Positions 42,601 through 54,600 of a DNA stretch of 64,000 bases are shown in pieces (position 1 is the stretch's first letter; each line of letters begins with the position of its first letter). This DNA comes from Rhodeus uyekii (lineage: Eukaryota > Chordata > Actinopteri > Cypriniformes > Acheilognathidae): positions 62,001-126,000 of the forward strand of contig JAWRVZ010000488.1 of NCBI GenBank assembly GCA_037043235.1. Direction: 5' to 3'. A program made the translations under genes and the position numbers. The notes under the pieces were generated by a model. That model made no database searches. It was not told the origin of the DNA and was given only the letters and a program-made list of their open reading frames with translations.

Positions 42601-45600
42601 TGGACATTTTAGTTACGTTTTGTTTGTGTTGGCAGCAGTTATCTATGAGGGGTTACGTTTTTTCTCGGGTTCCCGCCTCCTTCCCAGAACAGTATACAGC
42701 GTTAGTCATATTCACATGCATTGATATTTTCTTACACTCCTAGTAAGAAACTTAGGCAGGTAATAGTTCCCCTCTCAATACACTGTTTGTGGGCGTTAAA
42801 TTGATCTAGCAGTTGTTTCAGGCACACACTGGTATGAAGGTATTTAAAAAATACATATATTTTTTAGCCAAATTGAAACTGAAATATACCGGATGAACTG
42901 GTTTACCTCCAAGCACTTGCAAGTTGTGCAACATTACTATTTTGAAAAAGTTTACTCAATTACTAGTCAACTCATCTGTCATCTCAAGAAAGCCCTGGAA
43001 AAAAAATAATTTGAGTTTATATTTCTTAAGGAACTATTACACAAGAATTGTGTCCCATCCCTTCTTATTGTCAAACTTTCTCTGTGTGTTTCTCTATTGT
43101 CAGGGTCCTCTGAGATACACCTGTGGTCACTTTTGGCTGATGATCTGGGAGCAGAAGACCAAAGCAGTTATCATGCTCAACAGAGTAATAGAAAAAGGCT
43201 CGGTAAGCAACATTGATCTAAACCATTTCTCTTTAAAAGCACCACTTGTTCACCCTCCACACCGCATACTACAATGAAATATAAAGATTTTCTTTTAATT
43301 TATATAAGGATGCTCTGCAGAGCCTTAGCGAGTAAGGCGGATCTCAAAGAGTTATCTAAAAGATGCTGCGATGTTAAAGTCCTCCTGTAGTTAATAATTG
43401 TATACCTTAAAACTCATCTTTGATCACCAAAATTATATATTTAAAAAAAAAAGCCCTATGAAAAAAGCCCCTAGTTAATTAATTATGCTAATTAGCCCCG
43501 ACCCCACTCACTCACACTAGCTCAGAGACTTTACTGTAGTAAACGCTGCACAATGGTTTCTTTACAATGTCAGACACATAAGAGTAATTATGATTAGCCT
43601 TTGGCTTGACTATCAAACAGCTAATAATGTGTCCCTAATCTTAAACAAACCATGTTCCCATTTGCCTTCTAAAAATCAGCATCCTTAGAAACGCTTTGAA
43701 AGTTCATCATAACATTGTAATATACATCATATACATAATTCACCAGCTATATTGCTAAATGTACCCGCTTTTCCATATCAACAGAAAAATTTATCGGGTT
43801 AACCTGGCTTCCCTTGAGACACCCTGCTTCTGAACCGTCATAGTTAATGATATGCTAAAGTCTGGCCGCATGTTGACATGATTGGTTACAAGGTAATTTG
43901 GAATGTAAGAAACTTTTAAACCGTGTTTTTGAGACTGTCTTTGGTTTATTGTAGTTTAAGAAGAAAATACTTAGCAACAGAGTTGACTTGAATTGTGAAT
44001 TTGCACATGGTTTGTCTTAAAGCATATGAAAAACACCACAAACAATAAAACTAATTTTCTATAATTGAAAAAAAATTATAATTTAATAAGATGTGATGCC
44101 TTGACAACAAACTAAAATAAAAGTTAGTTCTACATTTAAAACAGAATTTATAAAAAATAATTAAAGCCAAGGAGAATATTTAAACATAACAAAACCACAT
44201 AGTTATGTAAAATACATTTAAACTGAAAATATACAAATAAAAGTTATTAAAACTAGTAATAAATAGTGATGCACAATATATCGGATACCCTTATTGCTAT
44301 CGATCCGAGATCTAAATATCTGATATACTGTGGAGTTCGGTTATGTCGACTGGCTCGGAGGTTGCATCAAGATAACCGATGGCCGAGATAACATATGTTA
44401 CCGATATACTCATTTGTATACTCGATTACTCGTATAGCCCGCAGGTTTTGTGTAAAAAATCGTTGGCATAACCTGCACCCATAGATTGATGAACTTGTTT
44501 GTGTAAGATCACATTCCGAATTTCAAATGTTGTTCTCACGACGTCAATTATCCATAACTGTTCAGGCTCGGTACACAGTGAAATTCACACAATAAAAAAA
44601 AAAAACCGCAAGTCAGAACCAGAACAAAAAGCAAAAGCAGTCTCTCTCGCTGTCCAGCAGCACGTCCCTTTAAGAAGCGTGTCGGATGAGAAGAAAAGAG
44701 CCCGCCCTCATGGCAGCACAGCCAATCACGTCTTCTTGCGTTGAATTCGGTTAACTCGCCAATGCTATTATGTCGACGTATTTAAAGTGGAACCGCCAAA
44801 CTCCTTATGTCTTAGCATTTTCTTGTAGGTTATGTCGATTCTTTTATTTCGCCGAACCCTAGTATCTCGAGCACAAAAGAGGGACAAATCCTCCACTTCA
44901 CATGGTTATCTCGTGACTCATGATGGTACCTAGTTCACTGCGCATGCGCTGAGTTCGCGTTGCACATGGAGCGCTTCACTCACAGTGCCGCACAGCCATA
45001 GAAGTGGCGGGCGGGCGGGAAGTGGCGGGTGTCTAAGTCTCACGGAAGTCTAAAGCCTTCTAGATGCTATCTTGGAAGAGGAGGCGCAGGAGTTGAGCCG
45101 AATCAAGCGCGTCTGCAGTGAGTGTGTGTTCAGTGAAGCATCACTGTCCAGGAATTCCCAGATTACATTGACATCGACAAAGACGTTGTTACTGATAGAA
45201 GCATTTGTTTTCAAGCAGACCGTTAAAGGCAAAAGCAACAAAGCATTTTAGAGTTTATAAAGAAACCATAGTTAACGGCGTTTGCAATACTGTCAGAACT
45301 GTGTCAGAGTGAAATGACTGCGTTATGAGCGAATGTGTTTATGTGTGTTGTGACTGTTTACGCTGTGAGCGATCATTGTGTTTGCAATGTTGGAGAATAT
45401 AATTAAAGGTTTGTATCGAGATTCAAAGGTGTGTTTTTTATTGTATACTGGGAAATCTCTGCTGTTAGTTGGTGCACATATGCCTTTTGGTTTTAGCAAA
45501 CATATACAGTGTATGTATATTTTTATAGCATGCCGATCACTTCATCAAACAAATCGCCATATTGGCTCTTGGTTATTCCACGGATTCCACTGTATTAGGT

Positions 45601-48600
45601 TTGTTTTCTTTAAAAATCTGATTTATCTTAAATAAGATGCCTTCTGTTGAGTTAACCTTCTATCAAAGTGCTTCAATTTAGTGTTCATTCTCTTCAGCTT
45701 AGGTGCACGCAGCTCAATTATAATTAAAGGTTTCTTAACGATAAAGAAAATGATCTCTGCTAATGCTGTAAACCCTATAGGGAGCCCTTACCTGCATTTT
45801 ACTATAATATTAAAGGTTAATTTGCTGTTGAAATATAATCTTATACACAGTGGCTGTCATTATCTTGACCGATATTTTAAGTCTACATTAAATAATCGAG
45901 ACGTTGCTGACTTAAGTAAAATATATTGAATATATCGGCTAATACAGTGCATATATTCAGCAACAGTGCAAACTAACGGGCTGTGGACCCTGAACGACTT
46001 GCCTGAGATAAATGGTCGTTGTTTACAACCTGTTTTATTAAAGTCTTTCCATCGTTGAAACATTGATTGTGATTACACAAGATATGAAATGTTTCATTAA
46101 GTTGTACTGTATCTTTCAACATCTCTTCAGATGTTCATTCATGTTTATTCTTTAACTAGTATGAAAGAGAAAGAGATGTTTACTCTCGCTGCTTGAAGTG
46201 AAACTCCTAAACAGTGATCGATCATGCTACATTAAAGAGGGTTAAAAACAGCATGTTTTGTTTGAATTTTGTGATAAAACAAGCAGAATTTGAAATGACA
46301 CTGTTTCTTATCGAATGTAGAGAAATGTGGAGCTGTAATTATTGGTGGTTCAAATACAAATGCTGTATTCATCATGTACACTCAAGACACTGGGTGGGGG
46401 GGTATTCATTGCGCCGTGAGAGTGGGTTTGTTGTAGCTGTCCCTCTTATTAGTTCTAAAACAATTTTTATATCAGGAAGTTTTAACCGCTTAGTTTAAAT
46501 AAATGAAATGTTGTAAATCTGGATCTACATTTCTTTATTTCTACATTCATTAATGCAGGAAAAGTGTGCACAGTATTGGCCGACACAAGAAGAACGAGAG
46601 ATGTCTTTCCGTGATACCCGCTTTGTGGTAACACTAGTGTCAGAGGACGTCAAGTCATATTACACCACCAGAGTGCTAGAACTCCAGAACACAAATGTAA
46701 GTTTCTTCCATTGAACACTGAAAATCACATTCATACTCACTGAATACTCTATCTATCTGATGTCTTCCTATGCAGATTTTAACATCAATTTTATTTATTT
46801 TAGCAGTACTAATATGCTATGCTTTTTTATCCACTTAGACTGGGGAGAGAAGAGAGATCTATCACTTTCATTATACCACATGGCCTGATTTTGGTGTCCC
46901 AGAATCCCCAGCCAGCTTTCTGAATTTCCTGTTTAAGGTGAGAGAGTCTGGCTCACTCGGGATGGACCAGGGTCCGGCAGTGGTCCACTGCAGTGCAGGA
47001 ATTGGGCGATCTGGAACATTCTCTCTTGTCGACACTTGTCTTGTCTTGGTGAGTTGGATCTCTAAAACTTGGAGCCTACAGGATTTTAACAATATCACGT
47101 GTTTGGCGATTTCTTAGTGGCACATTTCGCACCGTTAAACTACCATTGCTAACATTAAAGCATAAAGCGTTTGTTTAAAGTTATGAGACAAATATAGTGA
47201 ATATATATATATACAGTGATCCCTCGTTTATCATGGTTAATGTGGACCGGAACCCCCTGCGACAGGTGAAAATCCGCAAAGTAGGATTGGCCCCCCTTGG
47301 AATTTCCGTATATGTGTGTGTAGGTACCAGAATGTTTAAAATATGTATATTTATACTTAAATAGATTTAATTAAAATATTTATAAATTATAAAACCTTAA
47401 TATTATACATTTACTCTCTCATACGATATGTATTATGGTGTTCTACACTCATCAATGACAGTAGTATCTTGAGACTCCAGTAATGACGACGATGACAGAC
47501 CTGTGCGGTTCGATGAATGTGACGATGATGGTGTTACTGCACTGGTATAATGAGTCAGTTCGGGAAGCGCCTCATCGTCAGTTATCGGCGCTGGATCGTC
47601 AACATTTACCTCTGAGAGAGGTGAAGAGGCTCCCACTCCACTCGTGCTCTCATTGGTCGATCTCGCGCCAGGAACCAATCACATGTCTTGTCTGAGTGCC
47701 CATGGGTGTGTACAAAGTCTCTGAGAGAGTTTCTCTGTTTGTCTGGCATCCGGCAAAACCGTTTATCTCACATTACGATGAAGCAATGCTACTTTCCACA
47801 ATACTGATGCCAATATGGTGGTATTTTTATATATTTTTTATTTTTCGATAAATATTTAAAAAAAATCTGCGATGCACTGAGGCCGCGAAACTTGAACCAC
47901 GAAGTGGCGAGGGATTACTGTATTGATTTTTTTTTTTTCTGTGTCTCTTGTGTCTCATGATTAGGCGACATAAACCCGATGATGGTGCCACATCATGAGT
48001 TATACTTGCGGTGTTGTATTCTCATGTGGCTTAGAGTATATATTGTTCTTTTTTTCCATTTGTCTCCCACTCAGACATTGTTTATTAACCACTGCTTTTC
48101 CTCTATCATTGATGTGTGCAGATGGACAAGAGGAAAGACCCATTGGAGGTAGACATCAAAAAGATTCTTTTAGACATGAGGAAATATCGAATGGGTTTAA
48201 TTCAGACCCCCGACCAGCTCCGTTTCTCATACATGGCTGTGCTGGAAGGTGCCAAGTACATTATGGGTGACTCTTCTGTGCAGGCATGTCATCACCAGAG
48301 TACTTTAAACAGGATCACAGGTAATAGATTCCCGGACTAGACTTACTGAGTTTGTGTTGTCTGTGTGCAGAAACAGTGGCGAGAGCTCTCCAGAGAAGAC
48401 CAAGAGCCCCTATCAGAGTCTCCTCCTCCGCCACAGCCTCCTAAATGCACAGAACGTTACAATGGCAGCAAGCTGTCTCGTCTGGAGGATGGAATGGACT
48501 CAAAAACAGGAAAGAAAACAAGCCTAGAGACCCCCAATAAAGAACCAGACAGAGACGCTCGAACAATGTATGTAACAAAACACTGTATATTTTTTTATTT

Positions 48601-51600
48601 ACCAAAGCGTTTCCAAATCTGCATGTCGCCTATAAGGAATCAGTATTCAAGTATGATTTTAGTTGCTTGATTTGGATGCCAAATGAATCTCAGGATTAAT
48701 GTACCATTTTAATGTTTTAGAATGGTTGGATTACTGATGTGCTTCTATAATTGGATGAATCTTAAAAAATCTGTTTAACAAAATATTAGCTTTAAGAAAA
48801 CAAAGCATATTTTAAAACCATTTACGTTTTTGTGGTGTTCAGTATTTTCAAGACAATTAAGCACATTTCCCACTAAACTTTCTTCACTTTTGAAAACCAT
48901 TTATACATTGAAATATTGCTCAATATACTGCTCTATATACTCAATATTGCTTAATATACTGATCTAAATCAGTGTATTAAAATAATTTTATTTTACTGTA
49001 TGTGTGGATTTCTGAAAGAAATTAGAAAAATAATGTCTCAATGCAAAAAATAATGTCTCAATGCAAAACCTCTAAATTGTCCTAAAATCAGCTTAAAGCT
49101 GAAGTTAAGATGAAGATTTTTGTTTAAATATATTCTCTTAAACTATTCTACTTGTTGACTACTACATGACTTATCTCCCCCAAAAGTAATAATAATAATA
49201 ATACATTTTATTTAAGGGCGCCTTACAAGACACTCAAGGACACCTTACAGCAGATAAAAACAATCATTACAAGCAATAAGATGAAGAAGAATATATATTA
49301 AAAAAATAATAAGAATTCATATATATATACATATACACATATACTTAAGTAAATAAATAAAAACCAACAGATTCAGAATATTATTGGTAGGCCAGTCTAA
49401 AAAGGTGTGTTTTCAAGTGGGGTTTAAAAATAGAGAGCGTGGCACAGTCCCGAATGTCTTGGGGAAGCAAGTTCCTCAACTGCTGGATAAAGTATAAACC
49501 TTTTTTTTTTTTCATTTCTTGTTGTCATGCTGGTTAGCCCTTCCCACTGGGAAATAGTTCTATTTTAAACATCTATTATGTTATAATAGCCTTTGAGTTT
49601 CTTTTACTTTTTGTGCGAATAGAAAAAATAAAATTTTACTTGAAATGAGACTTGCTTACTACCTTGTAAATACCACATTGTCATGTTATATTCACTGTTT
49701 TCTCTCTCCAGTGGTCACAAAAGACCAAGAGATGAGAAAATGTCCAACCCCATGCAGAAGACTCAGAAACAGACAAAACCCAGGATCAACGACCCTGATA
49801 AGAAAAGAAAAAGGTGAAACCGTCTGTCTGCAATGTGAATTGTTTCTCTAATCTTCACTGACTCACTGAATCATTTCAACATGTCTGATCATGTGTATGC
49901 AATGTCAACCCACTCAGTTCCCATAATGTCACTTGGTATTTAGTTTCTCAGATCCTGGTGCCTTACTCTAGTCTAGACTATTAAGTTATTATAAAGTCTT
50001 TTGGACCATTCAGAGACCAAGCCATTTGCAGACTCGTGTCACTAGGATATACGTGCGTATCTTGCTTTCTGCAGAATATATCTGTTGTATTGTGATTTAA
50101 CAGCACCTGCAGAAGCAGTTACACCAATGCGGATCAGTGTGCAGCTGTTCTTTGCTCTGTTTGAAATGTGGCATCTGCCCAGGAGAGATTTGAGTGGTGT
50201 TTTTGTGTGTCTTTGTAAAGTCTGTGTGTGCCAGAACTTACTGTAACATGTAAGTTCAACTGGCATCAATCATAATACTATTTTATTAATAAAACCGGTA
50301 TCTTAATACATCTTAATTATAATACAGTAGAACCCCGACTTACGAAATTAATCCGTTCCGAGGTTGGTTTCGTATGTCAAACTTTTCGTGTGTCGGTCAG
50401 GCTTTTACATGTTAATTGCCTAATCCGTTCCAAGCCCTACAAAAACACCATATTCAGCATGGGATGAAGCGCATCCCAGCTTCATACTTCTCAATAATCT
50501 CCCTTTTCGACTCAATGAAAAGCACCCTCTTCTTCCCTTTGACTTCAGCGACAATCTTCACATCCATGGTTACTGATTAGAAAAAAGTTTATGCTAACAG
50601 CAGAGGCTGGTGGGAGCGATGCTGACCAATAGGAGAGCAGGATTGTAAAAAGTGTTCCCCTTCTTACATGGACTATTCCAGCCATCCCTGTCATTCAGTG
50701 CGAAATGGACTATTCCAAACTTTCCCTCGGAGTTCAGGAAGTGTCGTGACAGAAGAGAGTTGATGGATGATTAAGGTAAAAGAGGACCGGACAAACTGAC
50801 CGGACAAACTATAGTCTTCATCCAACGCGAATACCAAAACAAAACTCGGAAATCGCCGTCTCGCCGAGATTTCGTTTTTCACATCTCGATCATTTTGTCG
50901 TAACTCGGGCGGAAAAAACCTGAAATCTTTTATCGTATGTCGAACTTTTCGTACGTAGAGCGTTTCGTAAGTCGGGGTTCTACTGTAGAATAAATTATAT
51001 AGACAATATGATAACAGATAATATTTTTTTTTATTTTACAATATCAACCATCATAAATTATCTTAATTGGTAAGTATGGAAGATCTGACAGAAGAGGGCA
51101 AGATTAATAAGTAAGTTGGCTAGTGGGATGCTAATGTAATCAGAGCTAGTCAGATGGCCTATTTAAAAAAAAATATATTTTTGGGGATTTTGACAATTTC
51201 ATAAGCAGATTTTCCCCTAAATGCTCATTACTGTAATACTCTGTAATACAATGTTTTTATATATTTCATATGTTTAATAAAATTTATTTCAGAATAACAA
51301 ATACTGCTATGATCTGTATTTACACATGTATTAATGTGTATAAAATATGTCATTACTTTTGTGTTTTTGATTTATTTATCAAATTTATTTATGTGTACTT
51401 TTTATTTATTTTTTTTATACATTTACACTAATGATAATTTTGGGGAAATATGTAAAAATACAAGAAATTAAAAGTAGTCTTAATTTTCTTTAGTTAATAT
51501 GTGATTTCTTCATTTTATTTTTTGATTCAGCCTTCAGTAGTTTAAGGGTTACATATGATGCATATGAAAAGGGTTTTGGGTCAGGTCAGGTTTGTGTTGA

Positions 51601-54600
51601 GGCTTGTGTCTTATATTATGGTTTCAGTCTGGGCTGTATTTGCTGTACGTGACAGTGAGTGCTGCCCTGTTGGGAAACCTCCCCAATGAGGCAGCAATGG
51701 AGCATCTGCAGGATATTTGTTAAAACAAGCTTGACCGGGCTCCTCAAAATCCTCAGGCTGTACGTGAGAGCCAGACACAAGCCTTGTGTGCTGTGACATG
51801 CTGGTTTGGAGCTTGCTGCTGTTCTTATTGCCGTGGCTGTTGGCCTTGTAAAACTGAGCTTAAGCATGGTGTGATTTTTTTTGCTTTTTTTCCTCCAAAT
51901 TAGACATTTGCTTTCCCTCCTTCAATGAGATTAAATTGTGTTAACAGCTCTCAACAGCTAATATAAACACAAATGTAAGTCTTTGAGGGCCATAGATTAG
52001 TGTAGAGCTTAAACCTGATGGTTCTTCTGTATTGAAATGTCAAATTTCTTTAGTTCTTGGCAGAGCCTCAGTGCAATAATTCTCACATTTTGAAACATTT
52101 GTGGGCGTGTGGTTTGCGTGCAGCACTGGTATGTTTTCGCAGACTGAGCTAAGAGTGTGTTTTGCTTGGTTAATTGTCACTACAGTAGATCTATTTTTGT
52201 TTTTGTTTTATTTTGAGTCTGACCAAAAAGGATGCATGTACACTCACCTAAAGGATTATTAGGATTACCTGTTCAATTTCTCATTAATGCAATTATCACA
52301 TGGCAGTTGCTTCAATGCATTTAGGGGTGTGGTCCTGGTCAAGACAATCTCTTGAACACCAAACTGAATGTCAGAATAGGAAAGGTGATTTAAGCAATTT
52401 TGAGAATGGCATGGTTGTTAGTGCCAGACGGACCGGTCTGAATATTTCACAATCTGCTCAGTTACTGAAATTTTCACGTACAACCATTTTTAGGGTTTAC
52501 AAGGAATGGTGTGAAAAGGGAAAAACATCCAGTATGCGGCAGTCCTGTGGGTGAAAATGCCTTGTTGATGCTGGAGGTCAGAGGAGAATGGGCCGACTGA
52601 TTCAAGCTGATAGAAGAGCAACTTTGACTGAAATAACCACTTGTTACAACCGAGTTGCAGCAAAGCATTTGTGAAGCCACCACACACTCAACCTTGAGGC
52701 GGATGGGCTACAACAGCAGAAGACCCCACCAGTAGTGAAGATCTCCACTATAAGACTGGAAAAGACTGGAAAAATGTTGCCTAGTCTGAGTCTCGATTTC
52801 TGTTGAGACATTCAGATGGTCGAGTCAGAATTTGGCGTAAACAGAATGAGAACATGGATCCATCATGGCTTGTTACCACTGTGCTGGCTGGCTGGTGGTG
52901 GTGGTGTAATGGTGTGGGGATGTTTTCTTAACACAAAAAGCATTGGGCTGATTAATGCCCACCCCCCCGTCAACAATCATGAACAGGTTCCCCCCCCCCA
53001 ATCAACAATATGTTGTGGGACTCTTCGCAGTCATGAGTTTTTTTTTTTTTTTTTGGGCTCATCGTGCTGAACAGGTTGGCCACCCCTGCAATAGAGCATC
53101 TTTGGGATGTGGTGGAACGGGTGCTTTGTGCCCTGGATGTGCATCCCACAAATCTCCATCAACTGCAAGATGCTATCCTATCAATATGGGCCAACATTTC
53201 TTAAGAATGCTTTCAGCACCTTGTTGAATCAATGTCACATAGAATTAAGGCAGTTCTGAAGGCGAAAGGGGTTCAAACACAGTATTAATATGGTGTTCCT
53301 AATAATCCTTCAGGTGAGTGTATATCAAGATTTCCCTCACTTACCTTCATGCCCCCCTTTATCACACTCAGGTTTGCAATACTTAGTTTTTCACATCACT
53401 AGAATTGCAACAACTGTGAACTGAGCCCACTAAATTTGTTCGTGGATCGATAAATAACAGTGGATAAATATTTGTATCTGTCAGATGGATAAAGATGGGC
53501 AAAATAAACCAGTGGACAACTTTCCTTGGAAAAAATCATTAAAATGTAGTTATATTAATCTAATCGTTTACATTTATGCATTTGGCAGACACTTTTATTC
53601 AAAGAGACTTACATTCAAGGAACACATTGAATCGGTTCTTGCTTTCCCAGGGGATCAAACCCATGACTATGACGTTATAAACACCAATGCCATACTGATT
53701 GAGCTACAGGACAGCCAATATTAATCAAAATGCTGTACAACAGTAAACTGACAACATTTTGGGTTATTTTTATTACAATAGAAGTGCCTGAGGTACATAT
53801 TAGCTCCGATCGGAGAGCTTTTGGAAAGATTCTTTGACAGAGTCAAAATGGTTGAACCACTGGTTTAAACTGACCCATCGTAACATGCAGAAACATTTTA
53901 ATCACTGAAGGCAAAGGGGTGAATAAGGAGTAGGGAACAATATACCAATACTAAATTTAATAAGAGCTTGGTCCTTATTGGTCGTTAATGCCCCTGCTGC
54001 ATGGTGGGATATTAATTACCTATTATTTCCTAATAGACTGTTTATAAGTGGCAGATATTGCATATATTCAGTGTCACTTAAAGAGAACACCCAAAAAATG
54101 AAAATTATGCCATTTACTCATGCAGCACAAATGTATTTACACAAGAATTTATATCATGGAACACATTTGAAAGTTTAGCCATGGAAAACATACAAATATT
54201 AATGTCGCTCTGATGTCGTATTTCATTTACACATTTAGCCATCTCTAAGGCTGTGTTTACACTGCAAGTCATAGTGCAAAGATCTGATCTTTTGACCATA
54301 TCTTTGTTTACATTAATCCCCGCCCAAATTTTTTTTAACTTTACCAAAACACATAAAAAATGTAAAGTTTCGGGTGCGGAGTGGCTGAGCTAAAGCACGC
54401 CAGCACGTACGTATAGAAGATGCATGATGGGAGGGATGCTGTCCAATTAGAGAGAAGGATCTCATGGCTTGGCTAGCATCAGGAACCAATGGGAGAACAG
54501 GAGGATGGTGGCGAGTCTACTATAACTAAGATGGCGGCGTGTGGCGCGAGTTTCAAAATTGTTATGGGGCGAATCTCGGACTTTCAGAAACCTTTCGTAT

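Noticed and set aside
47433..47678. 81-codon minus-strand ORF as an independent gene
   Set aside because: Sits wholly inside a TA-flanked Tigger-like element; at most a remnant of its transposase.
51768..51854. Hydrophobic segment MLVWSLLLFLLPWLLAL as a PTPN2 membrane-tail exon
   Set aside because: No acceptor gives the phase needed by exon 9, and the frame is closed by a stop just upstream.
53567..53716. A functional tRNA gene
   Set aside because: A and B box words are present, but there is no acceptor-stem pairing, and the sequence runs into a SINE tail.
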